Assembly (NCBI GenBank): GCA_029238255.1
Contig: JAQWGK010000010.1
Location: 1-64,000 of the forward strand
Source: Porticoccaceae bacterium
GTDB lineage: Bacteria; Pseudomonadota; Gammaproteobacteria; Pseudomonadales; Porticoccaceae
Direction of reading: 5' to 3'
Length of the DNA: 64,000 nucleotides
How positions within the stretch are numbered: position 1 is the stretch's first letter; each line of letters starts with the position of its first letter. Under the pieces are notes generated by a model. The model made no database searches. It saw only the letters and a program-made list of their open reading frames with translations, and was not told where the DNA came from. The position numbers and the translations under genes are program-made. This document shows, piece by piece, positions 27,180 to 35,702 of this stretch.

Positions 27180-27818
27180 TTAGGAGGGCCAGCCACCCAG
27201 CTCTTTCCAGCGGTTAACGATCTTGCAGTAAAGCTCAGCAGTTTTTACCGTATCGTAGAGTGCGCTGTGGGCATTGCGGTTATCAAAATCCATTCCCGCC
27301 GCCTGACAGGCCTTGGCCAGTACCGTCTGACCGTAAGCCAAACCAGCCAGTGAAGAGGTATCAAAGCAGGAGAACGGGTGGAACGGGCTGCGTTTAATCT
27401 GATTGCGATTGACCGCCGCGTTGACAAAGCCGAGATCGAAATGGGCATTGTGGGCAACCATCACCGCACGGGTACAGCCCGTAGCGCTGACCTCCTGACG
27501 GATAGGGCGGAAGATATCTCGCAACGCCTCACCCTCTTCCTCGGGCATACGCTCCGGGTCATAGAGATCAATTCCAGTAAACTCCAGCGCCGCCTGATCA
27601 ACATTGGCTCCGGGAAACGGATCAATATTTTTATTGTAGGTCTCTTTAATCTGAAGATTGCCCTGAAAGTCCATTTCCAAAATTACCGCAGCAATTTCCA
27701 GCAACGCATCTCTGCGGGAATCAAATCCGCCGGTTTCAACATCCACAACCACAGGTAAAAACCCGCGAAAACGGTCCGCTATTTTGGAGGGATTAAGAAG
27801 TTCTTCAGGCATTTCCAT
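27180..27818 (-). CDS. rnt: Ribonuclease T
   Basis: 212 residues of the DEDDh exonuclease family: Asp and Glu in [11 protein letters not shown], Asp in [10 protein letters not shown], and His-Asp in NAHSALYDT. The C-terminal stretch and the [11 protein letters not shown] segment match RNase T, which trims tRNA 3' ends and other stable RNAs. Its ATG overlaps the pyrC TAA by one base (TAATG), so the two are coupled. Confidence 0.95.
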   Translation of the reverse strand: MEMPEELLNPSKIADRFRGFLPVVVDVETGGFDSRRDALLEIAAVILEMDFQGNLQIKETYNKNIDPFPGANVDQAALEFTGIDLYDPERMPEEEGEALRDIFRPIRQEVSATGCTRAVMVAHNAHFDLGFVNAAVNRNQIKRSPFHPFSCFDTSSLAGLAYGQTVLAKACQAAGMDFDNRNAHSALYDTVKTAELYCKIVNRWKELGGWPS

Positions 27819-28852
27819 TAGAGGTTTAATTTCCAGTTAAGCGTGGTGCCAGCCCCCAAGGGGACCAGCTGAGAATCCTCAAAGGGAATAGCCGCGGGCA
27901 GCTCCCAGGGATCGCGGGAAAGGGTAATGCTATCAGTATTTCTTGGCAGTTCATAAAAATCTGCACCATTAAAGCTGGCAAATGCCTCGAGCTTATCCAG
28001 CGCGTCCGCCTCCTCGAAGGCCTGAGCGTAGAGTTCAATCGCCGCGTGATGGCTAAAGCAGCCGGCACAGCCGCAGGCCGACTCTTTTTTGTTCTTAGCA
28101 TGGGGCGCAGAGTCGGTACCCAGAAAGAACTTCTTACTGCCGCTAGTCGCCGCCTCAATTAACGCGTACTGATGAATATCGCGCTTTAAAATTGGCAGAC
28201 AGTACAGGTGAGGACGAATACCCCCAGCCAGCATATGATTGCGGTTGTAGAGCAGGTGCTGCGGAGTAATAGTCGCGGCAATATTATCACCGGCGCCAGC
28301 GACAAAGTCTGCCGCCTGCTTGGTAGTGATATGTTCAAGAATAATTTTAAGACGTGGAAACTGCTTCGCCAGACCGCGCAGGTGACGGTCAATAAATTCC
28401 GCCTCGCGATCAAAGATATCAATATCTGCAGTGGTGACTTCACCGTGCAGCTGCAAAATCATGCCAACTTCCTGCATGGTTTCCAAAACGTCAGTGATAT
28501 TGTTTAGATCCGTTACCCCGGAGTCGGAATTGGTCGTCGCTCCGGCAGGGTAGTATTTGCAGCCATGAATAAAACCACATTCCTTAGCCGCACGAATTTC
28601 GTCTGGGGAAGTATTGTCCGTTAAATAGAGAACCATCAGTGGTTCCCAATTTGAGCCCTCGGGACGCTGGGCCAAAATGCGCTCGCGGTAGGCTGCAACC
28701 CGAGCAACAGTGGTCGCCGGTGGCAATAGGTTGGGCATAATAATACCGCGCCCAAAACCGCGCGCCGCTGCAGGCACAGTGGATGCCAGAGTCTCCTTAT
28801 CGCGAAGATGTAGGTGCCAGTCGTCAGGAAGGGTAAGAGTGATTTGATTCAT
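27818..28852 (-). CDS. pyrC: Dihydroorotase (class II, PyrC)
   Basis: 344 residues, standard for E. coli-type PyrC. The first zinc-binding motif is DWHLHLRD. Carbamylated lysine is expected in [17 protein letters not shown], the histidines in ILEHITTK and [11 protein letters not shown], and the catalytic Asp in GTDSAPH. It makes dihydroorotate in pyrimidine synthesis. Upstream partner of rnt. Confidence 0.97.
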   Translation of the reverse strand: MNQITLTLPDDWHLHLRDKETLASTVPAAARGFGRGIIMPNLLPPATTVARVAAYRERILAQRPEGSNWEPLMVLYLTDNTSPDEIRAAKECGFIHGCKYYPAGATTNSDSGVTDLNNITDVLETMQEVGMILQLHGEVTTADIDIFDREAEFIDRHLRGLAKQFPRLKIILEHITTKQAADFVAGAGDNIAATITPQHLLYNRNHMLAGGIRPHLYCLPILKRDIHQYALIEAATSGSKKFFLGTDSAPHAKNKKESACGCAGCFSHHAAIELYAQAFEEADALDKLEAFASFNGADFYELPRNTDSITLSRDPWELPAAIPFEDSQLVPLGAGTTLNWKLNL

Positions 28853-28970
28853 TATATTTTGTCCGCAGAGTCTGTGCGAGAGTGCAGAGCGAATGCTACC
28901 GGAAACGGTGGTCTCATACGAGTTTTTATGGGAAAGTGAGGCAAAGAAAAAGCCTAAATAGCGGATTTAA

Positions 28971-29771
28971 ATGAATATCAGCATTCTTACCAACCGCGAC
29001 CTTGCCAGTTATATTGCCCTGAGTCGATTAGTAAAAGAACTCGCCGGCCACCGGTTGGCGATTTTCCTCTCAGAAAAGGTTGGCAGTAAACAGCAGCAGT
29101 TACCCCAACCGCTGCTGAATTTGGCGGCCTTTGAAAAAAGTCTGCTTGAGGATGGTCGACCCAGTTTTGATGATCTGGCCACCGCCGCTGGCTGCAGCAT
29201 TCAGGGCTTTAGCGACCTGGGCGGTCGGGTTAATAGCCCCGAGGGGCTGGCACGAATTCAGGCCTCGGAGCCAGAGCTGATTATCTCCCTGCGCTTTGGG
29301 CTGATTATTTATGATGCTGTTATCGCGCTACCCAAGCATGGCGTGATTAATCTGCATTCCGGACGTTTGCCGGACTATCGAGGAGTGATGGCAACCTTTA
29401 GAGCCATGCTCAATGGCGAGTCTGAAATTGCTTCGACACTGCACTATATCCAAGATAGCGGTATCGACACTGGCGATATTATTTCGACGCTGGCGATCCC
29501 TCTGGCAAGAGATAAATCCTACCTGCTCAATGTCCTTAATTTGTATACCGGCGGCTGTGATCAGATTATTCAGGCGGTGGCGGCTATTGAGGCTGGGCAA
29601 CCATTAGCGGCAGAGCCCCAACAGGGAGCGGCAGGGTATTTCAGCTTTCCGGACGAGGCCGAACTGCAACAATTCTCGGCTCTTGGTTATCGGCTGTTTG
29701 AAAGGGCTGATGCCAGTCGAGTTAATAGTCTTAATAATACTTCCCATAATACTCTCCACAACCAATACTAA
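28971..29771 (+). CDS. Formyltransferase-domain protein (methionyl-tRNA formyltransferase-like)
   Basis: 266 residues. The core carries the formyltransferase signature: GVINLHSGRLPDYRGVMATFRAM followed by the catalytic-type Asp in IQDSGIDTGDII. It has no C-terminal domain of the Fmt type, and its N-terminus differs from Fmt and PurN. It may act on a nucleotide sugar or other amine, but no adjacent gene reveals the substrate. It lies 58 bases before argG on the same strand; linkage to arginine metabolism is not implied. Confidence 0.75.
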   Translation: MNISILTNRDLASYIALSRLVKELAGHRLAIFLSEKVGSKQQQLPQPLLNLAAFEKSLLEDGRPSFDDLATAAGCSIQGFSDLGGRVNSPEGLARIQASEPELIISLRFGLIIYDAVIALPKHGVINLHSGRLPDYRGVMATFRAMLNGESEIASTLHYIQDSGIDTGDIISTLAIPLARDKSYLLNVLNLYTGGCDQIIQAVAAIEAGQPLAAEPQQGAAGYFSFPDEAELQQFSALGYRLFERADASRVNSLNNTSHNTLHNQY

Positions 29772-29829
29772 ATCCCCCGCCATTAGGGTAAAATTCGCGC
29801 CTCGTTTTCTCCAGTAAAGGATTTGCAAC

Positions 29830-31050
29830 GTGTCAGACGTTAAAAAAGTAGTTTTAGCCTATTCAGGCGGTTTGGATACTTCAGTTATTGTTAAGTGGCT
29901 TCAGGAAGAATATAACTGTGAAGTAGTGACTTTCACGGCCGATATTGGTCAGGGTGAAGAAGTTGAACCCGCTCGCGCCAAAGCCGAAGCGCTGGGTGTA
30001 AAAGAAATCTATATTGATGATCTGCGTGAAGAGTACGCACGGGACTTCGTCTTCCCAATGTTCCGCGCCAACACCATCTACGAAGGTGAATATCTGCTCG
30101 GTACCTCTATTGCCCGCCCACTGATCGCTAAGCGTCTTATCGAGATCGCCAATGAAACTGGCGCCGACACTATCTCTCATGGTGCAACGGGTAAAGGCAA
30201 CGATCAGGTGCGTTTTGAGTTGGGAGCCTACGCGCTCAAGCCAGGCATCAAAGTAATTGCCCCGTGGCGTGAATGGGATCTGAACTCCCGAGACAAATTG
30301 ATGGAGTACTGTGAAAAGCACAGCATTCCGGTCGAGATGAAGCGCGGTAAAAAATCGCCGTTCTCAATGGATGCCAACCTGCTGCATATCTCCTATGAAG
30401 GTGGCAATCTGGAAGATCCATGGTCAGAAGCCGAAGATGATATGTGGCGCTGGACCGTATCACCAGAGGAAGCCCCCAACGAAGCCACCTATATGGATAT
30501 CAGCTACGAGAAGGGCGATATTGTTGCTATCGACGGCGTAGCCATGTCAGCGGCGACAGTGATTGAGCACCTGAACAAAGTTGCCGGCGCCAATGGCGTA
30601 GGTCGACTGGATATTGTTGAAAACCGCTACGTGGGCATGAAGTCGCGCGGCTGTTACGAAACACCAGCGGGCACTGTAATGATGAAAGCGCACCGCGCTA
30701 TTGAGTCATTAACACTGGATCGCGAAGTCGCTCATATGAAAGATGAGCTTATGCCCAAGTACGCCAAGCTGATTTACAACGGTTACTGGTGGGCACCAGA
30801 GCGTTTGATGCTGCAAGCGGCAATTGATCAGACTCAGGATGTGGTTAACGGTGAAGTGCGAATTAAACTGTATAAAGGCAGCGTTAGCGTTGTGGGTCGT
30901 CAGTCAGCGACAGACAGTTTGTTTGATGCCAATATCGCCACCTTTGACGATGATGGCGGCGCTTACAATCAGGCCGATGCAGAAGGCTTTATTAAATTGA
31001 ACGCACTGCGTTTAAGAATCGCTGCCAACCGCGATCGCGATCTTGTCTAA
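29830..31050 (+). CDS. argG: Argininosuccinate synthase
   Basis: 406 residues, the family's normal length. The ATP-binding P-loop is [13 protein letters not shown], with downstream [25 protein letters not shown] and EAPNEATY segments typical of ArgG. It condenses citrulline and aspartate in arginine synthesis. The GTG start has AAAGGA 8 bases upstream. A terminator follows at 31078. Confidence 0.98.
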   Translation: MSDVKKVVLAYSGGLDTSVIVKWLQEEYNCEVVTFTADIGQGEEVEPARAKAEALGVKEIYIDDLREEYARDFVFPMFRANTIYEGEYLLGTSIARPLIAKRLIEIANETGADTISHGATGKGNDQVRFELGAYALKPGIKVIAPWREWDLNSRDKLMEYCEKHSIPVEMKRGKKSPFSMDANLLHISYEGGNLEDPWSEAEDDMWRWTVSPEEAPNEATYMDISYEKGDIVAIDGVAMSAATVIEHLNKVAGANGVGRLDIVENRYVGMKSRGCYETPAGTVMMKAHRAIESLTLDREVAHMKDELMPKYAKLIYNGYWWAPERLMLQAAIDQTQDVVNGEVRIKLYKGSVSVVGRQSATDSLFDANIATFDDDGGAYNQADAEGFIKLNALRLRIAANRDRDLV

Positions 31051-31077
31051 GCACTAAGCTAGAAAATGTAAAATATA

Positions 31078-31115
31078 AAACGCCGGAGAAACAAAAGTTT
31101 CCCGGCGTTTTTTTT
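31078..31115 (+). terminator. Rho-independent terminator of argG
   Basis: An interrupted long stem: AAACGCCGG pairs with CCGGCGTTT, and an inner GAAAC with GTTTC around an AAAA loop. A run of eight or nine T residues follows. It separates argG from the convergent ompW-like gene. Confidence 0.9.
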
Positions 31116-31143
31116 GCCATAAATAATTTAGAAAAAAGAGCGA

Positions 31144-31878
31144 CTAAAACTTATAGCCAACGGAGAGCATATAAACCCAGGGATCTATATCCAGATCTGC
31201 CTTTACCTCACCTACCGCTGAATCCAGGCTGGCCTCTGTATCTATATCAATATTCCAGATAGACGCATTTAAAAGCCACTGATCATTGAGTTGATAATCA
31301 GCCCCGATCTGCAGCGCCAGCCCCAGAGAATTATCCACATCCAGATTGGAGGCAGCGAGACCGCCATCAGCGATATCAGCTTTAATACCGGCTGATAAAT
31401 CTTCATCCAATATCACTGTGTAGTTGATACCAATGCCCACATAGGGCTTGAATGCACTGCTGCTGTCACGGAGAAAATACTGCAGACTAAGGGTTGGCGG
31501 CAGATGTTCAACGCTGGCGATTTTACTGCCATCCGGCAAGCCCGGCTGTGCGCCGGCAATGCCACTACCGGTTAAAGTGACATCGTGTTTAAACGGAGTG
31601 GCTGCCAGTAGCTCTACAGCCAGTTTATCGGTGAGCATATAGGCGAAGGTAAAACCTGCCTGAGTATCAGCGTCGACCCCCAGACCGGAGTCGGCAATAT
31701 TGCCACCCAGTCCAGACACATTTAACAGGCTGCTGCTCTCATCCGGATCAACCGTTGCCGCTCCTACTCTGGCGATCCAATCGCCCTGTTGATGACTTAG
31801 AGCCACAGTCGAAAAAGTGCCCAAAGCTGCAGTTAGTATTAGCGTGGATAGCTTGCGGCTTAAAAAGTGTTTACTCAT
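31144..31878 (-). CDS. ompW: OmpW-family outer membrane protein
   Basis: 244 residues with a signal peptide (cleavage near VALS-HQQ), then an eight-stranded barrel pattern beginning GDWIARVGAATVDPDESS and ending with the aromatic terminus SVGYKF. Central FKPYVGIGINYTVI and LNASIWNIDIDTEA segments match OmpW, a small channel for hydrophobic compounds. A likely FNR/Anr site lies 78 bases upstream of the ATG, in keeping with the known FNR control of ompW in enterics. AGAGG precedes the ATG. Confidence 0.92.
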   Translation of the reverse strand: MSKHFLSRKLSTLILTAALGTFSTVALSHQQGDWIARVGAATVDPDESSSLLNVSGLGGNIADSGLGVDADTQAGFTFAYMLTDKLAVELLAATPFKHDVTLTGSGIAGAQPGLPDGSKIASVEHLPPTLSLQYFLRDSSSAFKPYVGIGINYTVILDEDLSAGIKADIADGGLAASNLDVDNSLGLALQIGADYQLNDQWLLNASIWNIDIDTEASLDSAVGEVKADLDIDPWVYMLSVGYKF

Positions 31879-31949
31879 TACTTACCTCTGATAATGGTTT
31901 GAAATTAAAATTTGCAGAGATAGATTAGCGCCCATACACCTTGGCTAAA

Positions 31950-31963
31950 TTGATGTGTATCAG
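31950..31963 (-). promoter_or_regulatory. Predicted FNR/Anr box for ompW
   Basis: TTGAT-GTGT-ATCAG differs at one base from the TTGAT-N4-ATCAA consensus. Its centre is about 78 bases before the ompW ATG. If it acts at -41.5, the transcript would start near 31915, with TAATCT as a possible -10 on the minus strand. Confidence 0.55.
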
Positions 31964-32119
31964 GTGATAAAAATAAAAAAAGTTGAATTGGGTAAAAGCT
32001 AATCTAAATCAAATGAAATAAAAATTTCGACATTAAAAAGACTTCTATTTAAGCCTATCTAAAAAGTGGTACCTATTCGTGGATAGGAATTTAAATGATT
32101 GCCAGCGGCTCTAATGGCA

Positions 32120-32133
32120 GTGATTTTAATCAC
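32120..32133 (+). promoter_or_regulatory. Second CRP/FNR-type palindrome upstream of ccoN
   Basis: GTGAT-TTTA-ATCAC has perfect 5-base arms. It can be read as a weak FNR-type box or as the GTGA-N6-TCAC core of a CRP/Vfr site. Its centre lies 16 bases upstream of the centre of the perfect FNR box, about 1.5 helical turns. Confidence 0.45.
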
Positions 32134-32135
32134 CG

Positions 32136-32149
32136 TTGATTCAGATCAA
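32136..32149 (+). promoter_or_regulatory. Perfect FNR/Anr box of the cco operon
   Basis: TTGAT-TCAG-ATCAA matches the FNR/Anr consensus in all ten defined positions. Its centre at 32142.5 falls about 42 bases before the start site implied by the GATAAT at 32173, the class II activation geometry. Low-oxygen induction of cbb3 oxidase genes by FNR/Anr is well established in related bacteria. Confidence 0.85.
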
Positions 32150-32172
32150 TTTTAAAAAACCCTTTCAAATTC

Positions 32173-32178
32173 GATAAT
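32173..32178 (+). promoter_or_regulatory. -10 element of the ccoNOQP promoter
   Basis: GATAAT, five of six matches to TATAAT, correctly placed downstream of the FNR box for class II activation. No -35 box is needed in that arrangement. Transcription would start near 32185. Confidence 0.65.
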
Positions 32179-32315
32179 ACAGACTCAGGCGCTGATGACG
32201 AAAACTGTCTATGCTTTGAAGGACGACTTTTTGTAAGTAATTATTTTTTACAGGTTATAAAAGTCCAAAGTGTATTGCGCGTTCAACAATAAAATTTGTG
32301 TCTCAGGAAGAGAGT

Positions 32316-33920
32316 ATGAGTAACCAAAACTCGTCTGGCGTTCTGCCCCATAGCGATAGCTCTAATAAACGTGTTTCTAATCAAAGTGGTACCTACAACA
32401 GCCCCGAATACAATATTAAGGTCATAAAGCAATTTTCCATTATGACCATAGTGTGGGGAATTGTTGGTATGTTAGTTGGGGTAATTATTGCCGCACAGCT
32501 AATGTGGCCGGACTTAAATGTAGGCCCCTACCTTCATTTTGGTCGTCTGCGACCGCTGCATACCAATGTGGTGGTCTTTGCCTTTGGTGGCTGCGCGCTA
32601 TTTGCCGCCAGTTATCATGCAGTGCAGCGCACCTGTCAGGCACCGCTTATTTCAAATCGTCTCGCCGCATTTACCTTCTGGGGCTGGCAGCTAGTTATCG
32701 TTCTGGCAGCGGTCACTCTTCCCCTGGGGATTACCTCAGCGAAGGAATACGCTGAACTGGAATGGCCGATCGATATTCTAATTACCATTGTCTGGGTGGC
32801 CTACGCGATTGTCTTTTTTGGCACCATTGTTAAGCGTAAAGTGAAGCATATCTATGTCGCCAACTGGTTCTTTGGCGCCTTTATTATCGCCGTCGCCGTG
32901 CTTCATATAGTGAACAGTATGGCGGTGCCGGTCAGCCTGTTTAAGTCCTACTCTATTTATCCTGGCACCATCGATGCGATGGTGCAGTGGTGGTACGGAC
33001 ACAATGCGGTAGGCTTCTTTTTGACCGCCGGTTTTCTCGGCATTATGTATTACTTTGTTCCCAAGCAGGCAGAGCGTCCGGTCTATTCCTACCGCCTGTC
33101 GATTGTTCACTTTTGGGCACTGATTGCTATTTATATCTGGGCCGGCCCCCATCACCTGCATTACTCCGCACTGCCCGACTGGGCCCAAAGTCTGGGTATG
33201 GCGATGTCGATTTTACTATTGGCGCCCTCATGGGGCGGCATGATCAACGGCATGATGACCCTCAGTGGCGCCTGGCATAAGTTGCGCACGGACCCGACAC
33301 TGAGATTTTTGGTGGTGTCCCTGTCGTTCTATGGCATGTCGACTTTTGAAGGGCCGATGATGTCAATTAAAACCGTTAATGCCCTGTCCCATAACACCGA
33401 TTGGACTATTGGCCATGTGCACTCCGGTGCGCTGGGTTGGGTGGCGATGATCTCGATTGGTTGTCTCTACCATTTAATCCCGCGGCTCTATGGCCGAACC
33501 AAAATGTACAGCGAGAACTTAATCAATGTGCATTTCTGGATGTCGACCATTGGCACGGTTCTCTATATCGCCTCGATGTGGGTCAACGGCATTGCCCAGG
33601 GTTTGATGTGGCGCGCCTTTAATAGTGATGGCAGCCTGACTTACAGTTTTGCCGAATCTGTGGAAGCCAGTTATCCGGGTTACTTTGTGCGCTTTGTTGG
33701 CGGCTTTATCTTCTTTGCCGGGATGTTGCTGATGGCCTACAACACTTGGCGGACCATTTATGACGAGACGCCGCAGGCGCTAGATCAGTCGCCGCAGGCG
33801 CTTGAGGGGTCTTCGCCGCAGGCTGTGGATGGATCGCCGCAGGCGCTAGATCAGTCTTCGCAGTATGGAGGTGAATCGTCGCCAGAGTCCAGTGCCAAGG
33901 GAGGGCCAGTCAATGTCTAG
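32316..33920 (+). CDS. ccoN: cbb3-type cytochrome c oxidase subunit I
   Basis: 534 residues from the ATG at 32316 (AGGA 8 bases upstream; the frame also offers GTG at 32298). A twelve-helix haem-copper subunit: [15 protein letters not shown] (haem-ligand helix), [36 protein letters not shown] (copper-site histidines) and [17 protein letters not shown]. It reduces oxygen with high affinity at the cytoplasmic membrane. The C-terminus has an unusual extra tail with four PQA(L/V) repeats after the last helix. It overlaps ccoO by 8 bases. Confidence 0.97.
   Translation: MSNQNSSGVLPHSDSSNKRVSNQSGTYNSPEYNIKVIKQFSIMTIVWGIVGMLVGVIIAAQLMWPDLNVGPYLHFGRLRPLHTNVVVFAFGGCALFAASYHAVQRTCQAPLISNRLAAFTFWGWQLVIVLAAVTLPLGITSAKEYAELEWPIDILITIVWVAYAIVFFGTIVKRKVKHIYVANWFFGAFIIAVAVLHIVNSMAVPVSLFKSYSIYPGTIDAMVQWWYGHNAVGFFLTAGFLGIMYYFVPKQAERPVYSYRLSIVHFWALIAIYIWAGPHHLHYSALPDWAQSLGMAMSILLLAPSWGGMINGMMTLSGAWHKLRTDPTLRFLVVSLSFYGMSTFEGPMMSIKTVNALSHNTDWTIGHVHSGALGWVAMISIGCLYHLIPRLYGRTKMYSENLINVHFWMSTIGTVLYIASMWVNGIAQGLMWRAFNSDGSLTYSFAESVEASYPGYFVRFVGGFIFFAGMLLMAYNTWRTIYDETPQALDQSPQALEGSSPQAVDGSPQALDQSSQYGGESSPESSAKGGPVNV
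33771..33854. repeat. Tandem repeat encoding the ccoN C-terminal tail
   Basis: Four copies of an 18-base core CCGCAGGCGCTAGATCAG at 33771, 33792, 33816 and 33837, separated by TCG or TCTTCG. The first and last cores are identical. They encode PQALDQ/PQALEG/PQAVDG/PQALDQ after the final membrane helix. Unit lengths of 21 and 24 keep the frame. Confidence 0.9.
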
Positions 33921-34527
33921 TAAGCATGGGATTATTGAAAAAAATATTGGCTTGATGATTTTGCTGATTGTTATTGCCATTAGTTTTGGTGGTCTTGCGC
34001 AGATAGTGCCGCTGTTCTTTTCCGAAGAGACAACCAAGCCGATTGAGGGTTTAAAGCCGCTGCCGGCACTGGCGCTGGAAGGGCGGGATATCTATATCCG
34101 CGAGGGCTGTCATGTCTGCCACACCCAGATGATTCGACCCTTTAGATCTGAGACCGAGCGCTACGGTCACTACAGTGTTGCCGGTGAACATGTTTACGAG
34201 CATCCATTCTTATGGGGATCCAAACGCACCGGGCCGGATCTAGCTCGGGTTGGCCAGCGCTACAGTGATGACTGGCATCGTGTGCATCTATACAACCCCC
34301 GCGATGTAGTGCCTGAATCCAATATGCCGGCATTCCCCTGGCTGTTTGATAATCAGCTCGACGGGTCTGAGACCGCGGCAAAGATGCGCGCGCTGCGCAT
34401 GGTTGGCGTGCCTTACGAAGATGCAGATATAGAAAACGCAGAGGCGCAGGTAAAGGGTAAGACCGAAATGGATGCACTGGTGGTGTATCTGCAACAGTTG
34501 GGAACTCTGATTCAGGAAAAACGTTAA
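33913..34527 (+). CDS. ccoO: cbb3-type cytochrome c oxidase subunit II (monohaem)
   Basis: 204 residues from the ATG at 33913, with GGAGGG before it; the frame runs further up inside ccoN but that part is not CcoO. One N-terminal membrane helix (about 11-35) anchors a periplasmic cytochrome c domain with haem site CHVCH at 66-70 and the [18 protein letters not shown] segment. The likely axial Met is in ESNMPAFPW. It starts within ccoN. Confidence 0.96.
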   Translation: MSSKHGIIEKNIGLMILLIVIAISFGGLAQIVPLFFSEETTKPIEGLKPLPALALEGRDIYIREGCHVCHTQMIRPFRSETERYGHYSVAGEHVYEHPFLWGSKRTGPDLARVGQRYSDDWHRVHLYNPRDVVPESNMPAFPWLFDNQLDGSETAAKMRALRMVGVPYEDADIENAEAQVKGKTEMDALVVYLQQLGTLIQEKR

Positions 34528-34773
34528 ATGGATACGGGAACATTACAGGGTGTAGGCACAATTTTGGCGATGGCGGCATTTCTCGGCATCTGTGTCTGGG
34601 CCTGGAGTTCAAAAAATAAAGCCGATTTTGACGAGGCGGCACAGCTGCCTTTTGCCGACGATTTAGCGCAGGAAAAAGAGTCGAGTCAAGCAGCGGAAAA
34701 ACAGCCGCCACAGAATAATCAAACAGAAAAAGGGACCGAACAGGACGTGGAAAAAGGAGCAGGGCATGAGTAA
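34528..34773 (+). CDS. ccoQ: cbb3-type cytochrome oxidase CcoQ/FixQ subunit
   Basis: 81 residues: one membrane helix (about 10-26, VGTILAMAAFLGICVWAW) followed by a hydrophilic, Glu/Gln-rich tail that includes PFADDL, the typical CcoQ pattern. It stabilises the oxidase. Starts directly after the ccoO stop and overlaps ccoP by 8 bases. Confidence 0.92.
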   Translation: MDTGTLQGVGTILAMAAFLGICVWAWSSKNKADFDEAAQLPFADDLAQEKESSQAAEKQPPQNNQTEKGTEQDVEKGAGHE

Positions 34774-35680
34774 TTTTTGGAGCCTGTGGATTACCGTAAT
34801 AACCTTTATTGTGATATTTGGCAGTCTCTGGTTATTGATCGCCAATCGCAAAACCGAAATTAAAGGGGATCTGGAAGAGGGTGAAATTCCCAAAACCGGT
34901 CATGTTTACGACGGTATTGAAGAGTATGAAAATCCACTGCCGGTCTGGTGGTTTTGGATGTTTATCGGCTCGGCGGTGTTTGCGCTGGTCTATCTGCTGC
35001 TGTATCCGGGACTCGGCAACTATAAGGGACTGCTCGGCTGGACTCAGGAAAAACAATGGGAACAGCGTGTAGCAGCGGCTAATCAAACACTGGATAAGCA
35101 GTACAGTATTTATGCGGCAACTGATATCACCGAGCTTGTTGCCGATCCCTCGGCCCTGCGCATGGGGCGGCGACTCTTTAATAATAACTGTTCAGTCTGT
35201 CATGGTATCGGGGGTGTTGGCGCCAATGGCTTCCCCAATCTCAGCGATAGCGAATGGCAGTACGGTGGAACCCCCGAAGCCATACTGCACTCGGTGACCC
35301 ATGGTCGTCAGGCGGCGATGCCCGCATGGGGATCTATACTCGGAGAGCAGGGTATTGTTGATGTCACCGATTATATTCTGAGTCTCGGTGGCAAGGACTT
35401 CGACCCGCAGAGCGCCGCCCGTGGTGCCACCCACTACCAGACTCTCTGTGTGGCCTGCCATGGGGTCGATGGTGTTGGTATGCAGGCCTTAGGTGCGCCT
35501 AATCTCGCCGATAATGTCTGGCTCTACAATCAGGCCGATACCAGTCTGGTAGACAATATTCGTCACTCGATCAGAAATGGTCGCAACGGCAATATGCCCA
35601 GTCATGGGGACAAACTGCGGCCAGAAAAAATTCATCTGATATCTGCCTATGTCTACAGCCTGTCACAGACCAATCAATAG
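34766..35680 (+). CDS. ccoP: cbb3-type cytochrome c oxidase subunit III (dihaem)
   Basis: 304 residues with two N-terminal membrane helices (about 6-25 and 55-77), the conserved HVYDGIEEYENPLPVWW linker, and two cytochrome c domains with haem sites CSVCH (142-146) and CVACH (228-232). It passes electrons from soluble cytochrome c toward CcoO and CcoN. Confidence 0.96.
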   Translation: MSNFWSLWITVITFIVIFGSLWLLIANRKTEIKGDLEEGEIPKTGHVYDGIEEYENPLPVWWFWMFIGSAVFALVYLLLYPGLGNYKGLLGWTQEKQWEQRVAAANQTLDKQYSIYAATDITELVADPSALRMGRRLFNNNCSVCHGIGGVGANGFPNLSDSEWQYGGTPEAILHSVTHGRQAAMPAWGSILGEQGIVDVTDYILSLGGKDFDPQSAARGATHYQTLCVACHGVDGVGMQALGAPNLADNVWLYNQADTSLVDNIRHSIRNGRNGNMPSHGDKLRPEKIHLISAYVYSLSQTNQ

Positions 35681-35702
35681 CGGTTGACGGGAATAGAGCG
35701 CC

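Larger units (their letters stand above)
31879..32315. other. Regulatory intergenic region between ompW and ccoN
   Basis: This 437-base, AT-rich stretch has no convincing gene. It holds, in order, the ompW leader and its FNR-like box, a featureless AT-rich middle (about 31970-32115), a GTGA-N6-TCAC palindrome (32120-32133), a perfect FNR/Anr box (32136-32149), a -10 element (32173-32178) and a leader of about 130 bases before ccoN. That leader is long enough for further control, but no clear hairpin is seen. Confidence 0.7.
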
